Part shown: positions 32,481 through 40,708 of the stretch, in pieces
Numbering within the stretch: position 1 is the first letter of the stretch
How the letters are laid out: each line of letters opens with the position of its first letter
NCBI GenBank assembly: GCA_934479825.1
Contig: CAKSOW010000025.1
Span: forward strand, 1-41,884
Source: an uncultured Eubacteriales bacterium
GTDB lineage: Bacteria; Bacillota; Clostridia; Oscillospirales; CAG-382
DNA: 41,884 bases
Direction: 5' to 3'
The notes under the pieces: model-generated
Told to the model about the DNA's origin: nothing
Databases searched by the model: none
The model's input: the letters and a program-made list of their open reading frames with translations, nothing else
Made by a program: the position numbers and the translations under genes

Positions 32481-32520
32481 ATCAGAAAGGCGCTTTTCGT
32501 TTTGTGAAAAGCGCCTGATT
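32481..32520 (-). terminator. dxr terminator
   Basis: GGCGCTTTTC (32489-32498) pairs with GAAAAGCGCC (32506-32515), extended by ATCA/TGAT around a bulge. On the minus strand it is followed by TTTCTGATT. Confidence 0.7.
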
Positions 32521-32521
32521 T

Positions 32522-33661
32522 TTATAAAAGCTCCCTTACATAGAGCCGCGCATCACGGTCAGCCTCGACGATCTTTTCAGCCGTAAGCGCCCCGTCGCCC
32601 GAACCGAAATGCTCACACGCTTTGTCAATCAGTGTGAAAATATCGGTATATCGGATCTTTCGCTCCAAGAATAACTCGACACAAGTCTCGTTGGCCGCAT
32701 TGTAGACACAGGGACTGATTCCGCCGCGCCGCACAGCGCGCCGCGCCATGTTGACCGACGGGAACGTCTCGTTATCCACATCTGCAAAAGTGAGCGTGCC
32801 GACTTTGGCCAAATCAAGCGGCGGCGTCAATCCCGGGAATTTTTCCGGATAGGTGAGCGCATACTGAATGCATAAACGCATATCCGGTACGGCAAGCTGG
32901 GCAAGCATGGAATGATCGACAAATTCGACTAAGGAATGAATGATGCTCTGCCGGTTGATAAGAATATCCACTTTGTCCTCTGGCATATCAAACAGCCGGA
33001 TCGCTTCAATCATTTCCAACCCCTTATTGACTAATGTGGAACTGTATACCGTGATCCCTTTTCCCATGCTCCAATTCGGATGTTTTAACGCCTGTTCGGG
33101 CGTGACCTGTTCCAGTTGTTCGCGCGTATAGCCGAAGAACGGGCCGCCGGAACCGGTGATGATAAGGCGGTTTACGGTTTTTTTGTCGTTGCCGTGCAGC
33201 GCCTCATGGATGGCGCAGTGTTCGCTGTCTACCGGAAGAATCTGCACGCCGTGCGCTTTGGCAAGCGGCATGACAAGCTCACCGGCCGCTACAAGCGTTT
33301 CTTTGTTGGCAATGGCGATGTTTTTTCCGCTTTCTATGGCTTTGAGCGTCGGAATCATGCCGGAAAAGCCGATAATGGCGTTGAGTAACGTATCTGAACC
33401 GGGGCGGGCGGCAAGTTCCGCTGCGCCGGAACTACCAGCCAGTATGGTTACGGAAAGGTCACGTGTGCGGTCTTTTAATTCTTTGGCGGCACGCTCGTCC
33501 GCAACGGCACAGAAACGCGCGCCGGTCATCCGGAGCTGTTTTTCCAAGAGTTCTATATTGGAGTGCGCCGATAAAGCCTCTACCGTAAGGCCTAAATGCA
33601 TGGCAACGTCAATGGCCTGCGTGCCGATGGAGCCGGTCGAGCCGAGTAGGGTTAGTTTCAT
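32522..33661 (-). CDS. dxr: 1-deoxy-D-xylulose 5-phosphate reductoisomerase
   Basis: Second enzyme of the MEP isoprenoid pathway. It rearranges and reduces DXP to MEP with NADPH and a divalent metal, and is the target of fosmidomycin. Seen: the Rossmann loop LLGSTGSIGTQA (4-15), ANKETLVAAGE (about 118-128), the metal and substrate motif VDSEHCAIHEAL (about 143-154), HPNWSMGKGITV and NKGLEMIEA, then NAANETCVE near the end. Full length at 379 residues. The third motif has Cys where DSEHSA is more usual, which should not harm metal binding. It lies 32 bases after polA on the same strand. Confidence 0.96.
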   Translation of the reverse strand: MKLTLLGSTGSIGTQAIDVAMHLGLTVEALSAHSNIELLEKQLRMTGARFCAVADERAAKELKDRTRDLSVTILAGSSGAAELAARPGSDTLLNAIIGFSGMIPTLKAIESGKNIAIANKETLVAAGELVMPLAKAHGVQILPVDSEHCAIHEALHGNDKKTVNRLIITGSGGPFFGYTREQLEQVTPEQALKHPNWSMGKGITVYSSTLVNKGLEMIEAIRLFDMPEDKVDILINRQSIIHSLVEFVDHSMLAQLAVPDMRLCIQYALTYPEKFPGLTPPLDLAKVGTLTFADVDNETFPSVNMARRAVRRGGISPCVYNAANETCVELFLERKIRYTDIFTLIDKACEHFGSGDGALTAEKIVEADRDARLYVRELL

Positions 33662-33693
33662 AGTCTATCCTTTCCAAAACAGCCAAATAGGTG

Positions 33694-36279
33694 TTAAGAA
33701 TGTGCGTCATACCAGGTCGAACCGTACCCGGCCGACACTTCAAGCGGAACGGCAAGGTTTGCCGCGTGTTCCATTTCTTCGACGAGAAGCTTTTCTACCT
33801 TTTCCCGTTCCGTCTTTGGCGCTTCCACAATCAGTTCGTCATGGACTTGAAGAACCAGACGCGAAGCCGGACTTTCCTCTTTCAGACGTTTGGCAACGTG
33901 AATCATGGCAATTTTAATGATATCCGCCGCCGTGCCCTGAATGGGCGCATTCATGGCGACGCGTTCGCCGAAATTCTGCAAATTTTTGTTTTTGGCCGTA
34001 AGCTCCGGAATATAGCGGCGTCTGGCATACAGTGTTTCGGAATAGCCTTTTTCCCGTGCCGAGGCAATGGCGCGGTCAAGGTATTCCTTGATTTTCGGAT
34101 ATCTTGCAAAATAGGATCGGATATAGTCGGCGGCTTCTTTACGGGAAACATGGATGTCGCCGGCAAGAGAAAAGTCCGAAATTCCGTAAATGATGCCAAA
34201 ATTGACGGCTTTTGCTTTTTTGCGGAGGTCTGAGGTGACTTCGGATTCTGGAACGCCGAATACCTGGGCGGCTGTCGAAGTGTGGATATCCTTGCCGTCC
34301 TTATAGGTCTTTATCATGTTTTCATCGCCGCTCATGGCCGCCATAAGGCGAAGTTCGATCTGCGAATAGTCCGCGTCGATCAAGACATAGTCCTCGTTTT
34401 GCGGAATGAAGAAGCGCCGCAATTCCCGTCCTTCTTCGGTGCGGATGGGAATGTTCTGCAAATTCGGTTCAGCGCTGGAAAGGCGGCCGGTGAGCGTAAA
34501 AGCCTGCTTAAAATTGGTGTGAATGCGTCCGTTTTCATCGGCAACATCCAAAAGTGCATCGGTATAGGTGCTCTTTAACTTGGCAACCTGTCGGTATTCG
34601 AGAATTTCATCAATGATCGGATGATAGGGGCGCAGATGTTCCAACGTTTCCGCGTCGGTGGAATAACCGTTTTTGGTCTTTCGTCCGGCCGGAAGAGAGA
34701 GTGTTTCAAACAGCACAGCGGCAAGCTGTTTGGTGGAATTGATATTGAATTCACCGCCGGCATAGGTGTAGATGCTTTCTTTTCGGGCGTTAAGACGCGC
34801 GTCAAGCGACGCGGAAAAGGCGGCAAGGCCTTGGCGGTCGAGCTTGAAGCCGACGCGCTGCATATCGGCAAGCACGTGCGATAACGGCATTTCGATATCG
34901 TATAACAACGATGCCTGACCGTTGCTTTCAACAACCGGCAACAGGTCGTGATAGGCTTTTTTAATTCCCATGACCGAAAGAACGGCTTTTTGTTCGGTAT
35001 CGGTCGGATCCACGCCCAAAACGCCGGAATAAGCGGCAAGACCGTCGGCATTGATGACGCTGGACGGGTCAGTCACATACGAGGCAAGCAAGATATCGAA
35101 AAGGCAGGATCGGACAGATATATCAAAATCGGCCGCATGAATGCACCAGTCTTTAAGGTTGTGAAGGACAACGCGGCGAGCTGTGTTTTCAAGCAGTTCC
35201 GAAAGAACGCTTTTATCTGCGCCGATGACGAAAATTTCGTCGGAATCGTCTTTTTCAAAGAAAAGCTTTTGCGCGTCTCTTTCCCAGTGGACAAATAACG
35301 GACTTTCATTTGGTTCGGGCAGTGTGCTGACGGTTACCGCCCCGATACTCTTTGTAGGCGTATCAAAGAGCGAAAAATTCTCCGACGCGGCTTTTCCGGC
35401 TTTCCCGGCCAGTTCTTCGAGTTTCAACCGGGTTATAATGCTGTTCAATTCCAGATCGCGGCATACAGCCAAAAGGCCGGTCGCGTCCATGCCGGTGTAG
35501 ACAAGATCATCTAATGTCAGACCAAGCGGTGCGGTCTTGCAGATCTCCGCCAAGAAACGGCTTTCGTAGGCGGAATCCTTTCCGTTTTCCAGTTTAGTCT
35601 TGGTTGCGCCCTTGATTTCGGGGTCGTTAGCTTCTAACGCCTTGTAAACGCCGTCGAGCGAACCGAAACGGGCAATGAGCGAGACAGCCGTTTTTTCCCC
35701 GATTCCGGGAACACCCGGAATGTTGTCGGAGGTGTCGCCCATGAGCGCTTTTACGTCAATTAACGATTCCGGTGCAAGGCCGCCATAGAGTTCGGCAATC
35801 TTTTCCTTGCCGTAAACCACGGTTTCCTTGGTGGAAACGTATAAGACCGACGTCGTATCGGTGATGAGCTGATAAGAATCGCGGTCGCCGGTCATAAGAT
35901 ATGCATGCGCAGATTCATCGGAAAGCATGGAAAGTGTGCCTAAAATATCGTCGGCCTCATAGCCCTCCAACGACAGTTCGTGAAAACCGAGCAAACGGGC
36001 TATGTTTTTTGCCGGTTCCAGCTGTTCGGCCAGTTCTTCGGGCATGCCTTTGCGCGTTGCCTTATAATAGTCGCACTTTTTATGCCGGAAAGTCGGCGCT
36101 TTGAGGTCAAAGGCGATGGCGGCATACTCCGGCGCAAGGTCGGAGATCTGCTTGTACAGCATGTTGATAAAGCCGAAAATGGCGTTTGTGTTGCGACCGT
36201 CGCGCGTGGTTAACGGACGCACGCCGTAAAAGGCACGGTTTAAAATACTGTTTCCGTCAACAACTAATAGTTTTTTCAT
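33694..36279 (-). CDS. polA: DNA polymerase I, proofreading domain degenerate
   Basis: Repair and Okazaki-fragment polymerase, 861 residues. The 5'-nuclease domain (1-290) has VVDGNSILNRAFYG, EGYEADD, GDRDSYQL and GDTSDNIPGVPGIGEKTA in parts. The middle domain (about 310-480) keeps the fold of a 3'-5' exonuclease. However, the first motif (normally DxE) reads FVHWERD, and the later acidic residues are not where they should be, so proofreading is probably lost, as in Bacillus Pol I. The polymerase has DYSQIELR (motif A), RKKAKAVNFGIIYG (motif B) and QVHDELI (motif C). AAGGAA lies five bases before ATG. Between a GNAT gene and dxr, likely one operon. Confidence 0.97.
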   Translation of the reverse strand: MKKLLVVDGNSILNRAFYGVRPLTTRDGRNTNAIFGFINMLYKQISDLAPEYAAIAFDLKAPTFRHKKCDYYKATRKGMPEELAEQLEPAKNIARLLGFHELSLEGYEADDILGTLSMLSDESAHAYLMTGDRDSYQLITDTTSVLYVSTKETVVYGKEKIAELYGGLAPESLIDVKALMGDTSDNIPGVPGIGEKTAVSLIARFGSLDGVYKALEANDPEIKGATKTKLENGKDSAYESRFLAEICKTAPLGLTLDDLVYTGMDATGLLAVCRDLELNSIITRLKLEELAGKAGKAASENFSLFDTPTKSIGAVTVSTLPEPNESPLFVHWERDAQKLFFEKDDSDEIFVIGADKSVLSELLENTARRVVLHNLKDWCIHAADFDISVRSCLFDILLASYVTDPSSVINADGLAAYSGVLGVDPTDTEQKAVLSVMGIKKAYHDLLPVVESNGQASLLYDIEMPLSHVLADMQRVGFKLDRQGLAAFSASLDARLNARKESIYTYAGGEFNINSTKQLAAVLFETLSLPAGRKTKNGYSTDAETLEHLRPYHPIIDEILEYRQVAKLKSTYTDALLDVADENGRIHTNFKQAFTLTGRLSSAEPNLQNIPIRTEEGRELRRFFIPQNEDYVLIDADYSQIELRLMAAMSGDENMIKTYKDGKDIHTSTAAQVFGVPESEVTSDLRKKAKAVNFGIIYGISDFSLAGDIHVSRKEAADYIRSYFARYPKIKEYLDRAIASAREKGYSETLYARRRYIPELTAKNKNLQNFGERVAMNAPIQGTAADIIKIAMIHVAKRLKEESPASRLVLQVHDELIVEAPKTEREKVEKLLVEEMEHAANLAVPLEVSAGYGSTWYDAHS

Positions 36280-36331
36280 AACAGTTCCTTTTCAAAAATT
36301 CAAAAACGGAATTTGAGGGGAAACGGAAGGC

Positions 36332-36877
36332 CTATAATTCCAACCGCATATAAACCAGTTCTTGGTATCCGCTTATCCGGGACAAAAAACCTCTCGGATT
36401 TCGCCCGTATTCCACAAAGCCGACTTTTCGGTATAGGGCAAGCGCACTTTCGTTTTCTGCCACAACATCTAATTCCAACTGCGTATAACCGGCTTCCTTG
36501 GCACACGCAATGCAAGCCTCTGTCAATGCGCGGCCGAGTCCCAAGCCCCAGTATTCCTTTGAGAGAGCGATGCCGAATTCGGCGCGGTGTTTCACCTTGT
36601 ATCGGGTTCCGACAGCGTCGATTCCGGCTGTTCCGGCTACTTTTCCGTCTACAAAGGCGACGATCTCCACTTCGTTTTCACTTTCCGCTTTCCTTTTCAG
36701 AAAAGCTTCTTCCAGTTCTTCATTAAAACCTTTTTCATCCGGATAGGAGAGCAAAAAGTCGGTTTCCTCATGCGTTGTGTTGAAGTTTTCCAGAACAGCG
36801 CCTGCGTCCGGCGCCTCACCGCTACGCAACAGAGCTTCCTGTCCGTTTTTTAAAATAACTTTTTGATTATATTTCAT
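36332..36877 (-). CDS. GNAT-family N-acetyltransferase, 181 aa
   Basis: A GNAT-fold acetyltransferase. The acetyl-CoA loop is seen in YWGLGLGRALTEACIACAKE (about 111-130) with the Q/RxxGxG/A form G-L-G-L-G-R. The following LELDVVAENESALALYRKVGF (about 135-155) is the typical motif B region with the ALYRKxGF signature. The C-terminus MRLEL is the last strand. The substrate cannot be assigned; the N-terminal layout is like RimL/ribosomal or small-molecule members. AAGGAA precedes ATG. It lies 52 bases upstream of polA, on the same strand, and just downstream of the interrupted XRE gene. Confidence 0.88.
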   Translation of the reverse strand: MKYNQKVILKNGQEALLRSGEAPDAGAVLENFNTTHEETDFLLSYPDEKGFNEELEEAFLKRKAESENEVEIVAFVDGKVAGTAGIDAVGTRYKVKHRAEFGIALSKEYWGLGLGRALTEACIACAKEAGYTQLELDVVAENESALALYRKVGFVEYGRNPRGFLSRISGYQELVYMRLEL

Positions 36878-36934
36878 CGTGTTTCCTTCTTTATTTACAA
36901 TGGATATTTTTGCAGTGCGGCTCGGCGCGTCTGC

Positions 36935-37351
36935 TTACCGTCTGTTTCCTCGCGTCAGCCAGGCGCCTGCCGCTTCGCCAGCCAAACATAACGGCGCCAA
37001 ACGCACAAACAGGTATTCCGCCGCGTGGAACGCTGCGCCGAAAACGGCGGTCTCCGGGTCGGAATAGTCCCAACCCAAATAAGGACTTTTCCACAGGATA
37101 AGCAAACCAAAAAGAAGTACGGTGATAACCCCCAAAAGTACGAAAAACAGATGAAGCGCTTTTCTTTTTGTTTCTTTCTGCTTTGCAAGCTGTAAATTAA
37201 GAATTTCCAATTTTTCGGCGATCACTTTGATATCATCGGCCTCCGGAAGTACCGCTGTTTCACCAAGCAAAACGCCGACCGGCGTTTCCAATACCTCCGA
37301 CAAGGCAAGTAACAGTTCGGCATCCGGCACGGATAATCCCGTTTCCCGCAC
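36935..37351 (-). pseudogene. XRE-type membrane regulator, N-terminal part lost at element junction
   Basis: The readable frame (138 residues) opens with RETGLSVPDAELLLALSEV and continues to PVGVLLGE. This is the last third of an HTH-XRE domain: a normal domain would read WExGxSxPD...L..LSE.L...V..LLG. Two membrane segments follow (about 66-88 and 104-130). The first 50 or so HTH residues are missing: upstream of GTG at 37351 there is a TAA, then the end of the mobile element. There is no ribosome binding site. The most likely story is that the element inserted inside this gene, leaving the 5' part at the far end, outside the window. An internal restart is possible but would lack a DNA-binding domain. 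Confidence 0.78.
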
Positions 37352-37353
37352 TT

Positions 37354-37410
37354 AAAGATATTGGTTATGTACGAGTGCCTACGCCTACTTGCATAGGCAC
37401 TCATATCTTT
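37354..37410. repeat. Nested inverted repeat at the element end (recombinase terminator / att arm)
   Basis: GAGTGCCTA (37373-37381) pairs with TAGGCACTC (37394-37402). Outside it AAAGATAT (37354-37361) pairs with ATATCTTT (37403-37410). It lies between the recombinase stop and the chromosome junction. It may serve as the recombinase terminator, as part of the attachment site, or both. Confidence 0.6.
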
Positions 37411-37414
37411 GTTT

Positions 37415-39019
37415 TTACTCAATTTTGCCGATAAAACGGTAGTAGATGTCAATATTCTGCTCACGCATACCGTCCACGGTGGTTGCTTCGTGAATCACGA
37501 TCTTTTCAATCAGCGTATTCAGAAGCTCCGCTGTCAGTTCGGTGGGATTGGCATACTGCTTGATAAGAGAAATCCAAGTTTCCGCATCGACAGTTGTTTG
37601 CTTTTCAGATTCAAGCTCGGCAGACAACTTTTCGATCTTCTCGACAAGCTCCTGCTGCTCGGTCTGATATTTCTGAGACATCATGTTGAAGTTGTACTCC
37701 GTGATACGACCGTCCGACCAGTCCTCATACAGCTTCGCAAACTTGCGGTCAACCTCTGTTCTGCGCTTCTCGGATCTTGTAAGCTCTGCGCTCTGTCTCT
37801 TGGCATTGGCGGCAAGCTCCTGTTCGCTCCCTTTCAGCAAACGATGCAGAAGCTCCTTTTCATCCACCTGCGCCTGTCTCCACAAATCCTGTATTCTCAT
37901 CAGAACGTAGTGGTAGAGATAATCATAGCGGATATAGTGGGAAGAACATCGTTTTAATCCCTGTCCGTATTGGCTGCAAGTATAGTGGCTGTACGGTTTC
38001 TTGTTCTGGTTGTTCGTACCGAAGCGCATCGACCATCCGCAGTCCGCACACTTCACCAGACCGGAGAAGATCTGTGTGGTAGCGTCCTTTTGCTGTCTGC
38101 GGCGAGTGGCGATCTGTTCCTGCACCTGTTCAAAGACTTGCTTAGAGATAATGGCTTCATGGGTATTCTCCACTCTGAACCATTCCTCCTGCGGCTTGCG
38201 TACCTTTTTCTTGTTCTTGTAGGAAATGTTGGTCTGCTTGTTGTGTACGCTGTTGCCGATATAGGTCTCGTCTTTCAAGATGCTCTTGACCTGTGCCAGC
38301 GTCCATGCATAGGACTTTTCTTCCGGTGCGCCCTCGTAAATATGAGCGAATGTCCCATATCGCTGATAGTTCAGCCATCCGGCAGTAGGAACCTGTTCTT
38401 CCACCAATACTCTTGCGATTTTGGCAGCACCTGCTCCATGATAGGCAAGGTCAAAGATTTTCTCGATAATCCAGCGTGTCTCCGCATCCACCATAATGGC
38501 GTTCTTGATTTCGGGATGTCGGACATATCCAAGGGGCGCATAGGCAAAGGTGCGTTCTCCTGCGGCAAACTTGGCATGAAGTGCTGTCTTGACCTTGCGG
38601 CTGGTGTCCTTGGCAAACCATTCGTTGAACAGATTTTTGAAAGGTACGAAATCGGACAAGCCTTTCTTGGTATCCTCGTTCTCGGACACGGCGATATATC
38701 GCACCTGCTTCTCCGGGAACTCATATTCCAGATATTGTCCGACCATGATATAATCACGCCCGAAGCGGCTGAGGTCTTTTGTGACGATGCAGTTTACTCG
38801 TCCTGCATCCACATCTTCCATCATACGCTTGAAATTCGGTCTTTCAAACGTAGTGCCACTCCATCCGTCGTCGATGTACTCACCGACCACATGAAGATCA
38901 TTGTCCTTTGCGAACTGCTGTAAAATGGTGCGCTGGGTCTCGATGGAAACGCTGTCGCCATAATTCTCGTCATCACGGCTCAGTCTCATATATAGTGCTG
39001 TATTGTACGGTTGTTTCAT
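37415..39019 (-). CDS. Large serine recombinase, 534 aa
   Basis: Site-specific recombinase that inserts and excises the element. The resolvase domain (1-150) has the catalytic serine at Ser14 in YMRLSRDD, with VTKDLSRFGRDY (about 80-91) supplying the conserved arginines. The recombinase domain (about 170-290) has KTALHAKFAAGERTFAYAPLGY in parts. A zinc ribbon follows (CADCGWSMRF about 326, then CSQYGQGLKRCSS), then a coiled coil (about 380-460) and a DUF4368-like C-terminus (LLNTLIEKIVIHE). This layout is that of TnpX/Tn4451-type enzymes. AGGAGG lies seven bases before ATG. It is next to the junction, as expected. Confidence 0.95.
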   Translation of the reverse strand: MKQPYNTALYMRLSRDDENYGDSVSIETQRTILQQFAKDNDLHVVGEYIDDGWSGTTFERPNFKRMMEDVDAGRVNCIVTKDLSRFGRDYIMVGQYLEYEFPEKQVRYIAVSENEDTKKGLSDFVPFKNLFNEWFAKDTSRKVKTALHAKFAAGERTFAYAPLGYVRHPEIKNAIMVDAETRWIIEKIFDLAYHGAGAAKIARVLVEEQVPTAGWLNYQRYGTFAHIYEGAPEEKSYAWTLAQVKSILKDETYIGNSVHNKQTNISYKNKKKVRKPQEEWFRVENTHEAIISKQVFEQVQEQIATRRRQQKDATTQIFSGLVKCADCGWSMRFGTNNQNKKPYSHYTCSQYGQGLKRCSSHYIRYDYLYHYVLMRIQDLWRQAQVDEKELLHRLLKGSEQELAANAKRQSAELTRSEKRRTEVDRKFAKLYEDWSDGRITEYNFNMMSQKYQTEQQELVEKIEKLSAELESEKQTTVDAETWISLIKQYANPTELTAELLNTLIEKIVIHEATTVDGMREQNIDIYYRFIGKIE

Positions 39020-39045
39020 TAAAAATCCTCCTGTTCGTGAAACAA

Positions 39046-39104
39046 CCCACGCTTACAATACTTTCCTATGATATATTATACCATAAGCGTGGGCTGTGAT
39101 TCAA
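39046..39104 (-). promoter_or_regulatory. Recombinase promoter within an inverted repeat
   Basis: On the minus strand, TTGAAT, an 18-base spacer and perfect TATAAT (39075-39080). Perfect inverted repeats CCCACGCTTA (39046-39055) and TAAGCGTGGG (39084-39093) flank the -10 box and the expected transcription start. An operator is plausible. Confidence 0.6.
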
Positions 39105-39132
39105 TGCGATTCTGTTAACATTTCTCCGAAAT

Positions 39133-39495
39133 TTATGCGGACACGGTTTTTCCTGCGGCGAAGCGGACAAGATTTTCGATCACCTTATCCAAGGTCAGTC
39201 CGTTAGGAGAAAAGAACTCCGTTACCTTGGTGCGGGTATTGCCGCAATAAAAATACTTCGTTCCGTCAGGCTCGGTGACATAGAACGAAGTATTTTCAAG
39301 GGTAGGCTCCGGCTCATATTCTCCACGCATCCTGCGCCATTCGTCCTCCTGCTCTTTGGGAGGGTTCTCTGTCGGCTCATAACAGGAGCAGATGTCGATA
39401 AAGGCACAGGCATCAATGATTTCCCTTAGCGTGAGGTCTTCACGCATCATCATTTTGTTAAGCTGATCTACGGTATAGGTCTTGTTTTTCTTCAT
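39133..39495 (-). CDS. Hypothetical protein of the mobile element, 120 aa
   Basis: Starts MKKNKTYTVDQLNKMMMRED, with an acidic, Pro/Glu-rich middle (about 45-65) and a C-terminal part with FYVTEPDGTKYFYCGNT and TLDKVIENLVRF. The first 35 residues look like a short helical dimer or HTH-like start, but no motif is clear. I do not recognise a family. ATG at 39495 is taken as the start because AAGGAT lies nine bases before it; a TTG two codons earlier is also possible. It begins right after the mobV stop, so it is in the same transcript. Confidence 0.7.
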   Translation of the reverse strand: MKKNKTYTVDQLNKMMMREDLTLREIIDACAFIDICSCYEPTENPPKEQEDEWRRMRGEYEPEPTLENTSFYVTEPDGTKYFYCGNTRTKVTEFFSPNGLTLDKVIENLVRFAAGKTVSA

Positions 39496-39512
39496 AGGCA
39501 AAATATCCTTTC

Positions 39513-40487
39513 TTATCGGTGAATATCGTGTTTCTGTGTGCTGCGGTTGGTGTACTGTCTGATAACATCCGGCGGGATGCGGTCAAGAATACCCTTGATG
39601 CGCTCATAGTCGCTGTGCAGACGCATTTCCTGCAGCTTCTTGACGGTACTTTCCTTTTCGCTTTCTTCCAGAGCTTCCGTCAGCTCGGCATTTTTCTTCT
39701 CCAACGCTTTCTGCTTGCCGTCTGCTGTCTTGAAGAACTTTTCGTATTTCTTCATCTGCGTTTCCATGGCGGCGACATCGGGGATATACTTTTCAAGAAA
39801 CGCCGCAATCTGTGCGGAGCGTTCCTTGTAATTCGTAAATTTCATATCGGAGAGCAGTTCAGCGAGCTTGTCATGCTGCTTGTTCAGACGTGCCATCTGC
39901 TTGAATACCCTTGTAGGGATATGGTCACGCCCGGTCTCGCTGGCACTCTCACCACGCTCTAAATCGGGATATTTCTTAACCATGTGTTCCCAATACTTGT
40001 CCTGCCATTGTGTGAGCTTCTTCTTGTTACCCAAAATCTCCTTGGCAGATAAACGCTTGTCCTCTGTCAGCGGGACAAAACAAAGGTGCATATGGGGATT
40101 CTTCTCGTCCAGATGCACCACAGCGGATATGATCGTTTCGGGAGCTTGGTTCTGCTTGATAAACTCCAATGCTTCACCGAAGAACTCTTTCAGTTCGGAA
40201 CGTTTCTTGCCTTTGAAGAACTCCGGTGTTGCGGTTATCAGAGCTTCCACAACACGAACGCTGTCAGAGCGTGTACGGCATCCGGCTTCTGCAATCTGAC
40301 GCTCGGATTCTGCCCTGTACTTGCGTTCCGGCTTGATAAGGTGAAAATTAAGGTGTGTACGAGACGGGTCAATGTCGGGGTTGCTTGCGTATTTCTCCTT
40401 GGTGCGCTCGTTATGAGCTTCAATGCCGCTGATCTCCGGTCCCTTGTACTTTGCAAAGCGTAAAATAGCGTACTGCGGTGCTGCCAT
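39513..40487 (-). CDS. MobV/Pre-family relaxase, 324 aa
   Basis: Plasmid mobilisation and recombination protein (MobV). It nicks DNA at oriT and pilots it during transfer with another element's conjugation machine. Seen: the N-terminal HNERTKEKYASNPDIDPSRT (25-44) with the first MobV motif, LNFHL, then the metal-binding HLDEKNPHMHL (about 128-138, HxDExxPHxH). The C-terminal third (about 215-305) is a coiled coil. Length is shorter than the typical 400-500 of MobV, with a short C-terminal part. The ATG overlaps the stop of the HTH gene by one base (TGATG). Confidence 0.93.
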   Translation of the reverse strand: MAAPQYAILRFAKYKGPEISGIEAHNERTKEKYASNPDIDPSRTHLNFHLIKPERKYRAESERQIAEAGCRTRSDSVRVVEALITATPEFFKGKKRSELKEFFGEALEFIKQNQAPETIISAVVHLDEKNPHMHLCFVPLTEDKRLSAKEILGNKKKLTQWQDKYWEHMVKKYPDLERGESASETGRDHIPTRVFKQMARLNKQHDKLAELLSDMKFTNYKERSAQIAAFLEKYIPDVAAMETQMKKYEKFFKTADGKQKALEKKNAELTEALEESEKESTVKKLQEMRLHSDYERIKGILDRIPPDVIRQYTNRSTQKHDIHR

Positions 40488-40708
40488 CAGCGATCACCTC
40501 TCTTTCTCCATACGATTTCAAAGCCCAGCACATCGGCAAGCTGTACCGCTTCGATATAGCGGAGCGATTCACGCTGTAGCTTATTGGATAGGTTGGAAAC
40601 GCTGTCGCTCCATCCGTATTCGTCTGCCAGAAGGTCAACGACCTCCTGCATGGTCATGCCCTGGCGTACAATATACGACTTGATTTCATTTCTCAGATTC
40701 GATTTCAT
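40487..40708 (-). CDS. Small HTH regulator-like protein, 73 aa
   Basis: A small helical protein with a lambda-Cro/XRE-like helix-turn-helix: MTMQEVVDLLADEYG (about 18-32), then SVSNLSNKLQRESLRYIEA as a likely recognition helix region. The C-terminus LADVLGFEIVWRKR is rich in hydrophobic and basic residues. Such proteins sit next to mob genes in many Clostridia elements. It probably regulates the mob operon, but the exact family name is uncertain. GGAGGT lies about nine bases before ATG. It is translationally coupled to mobV. Confidence 0.78.
   Translation of the reverse strand: MKSNLRNEIKSYIVRQGMTMQEVVDLLADEYGWSDSVSNLSNKLQRESLRYIEAVQLADVLGFEIVWRKRGDR

Noticed and set aside
33156..33917. A 253-codon frame on the plus strand
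   Set aside because: Antisense to dxr and the end of polA; no family features.
37970..38923. A 317-codon frame on the plus strand
   Set aside because: Antisense to the serine recombinase, whose catalytic and zinc motifs are unmistakable.
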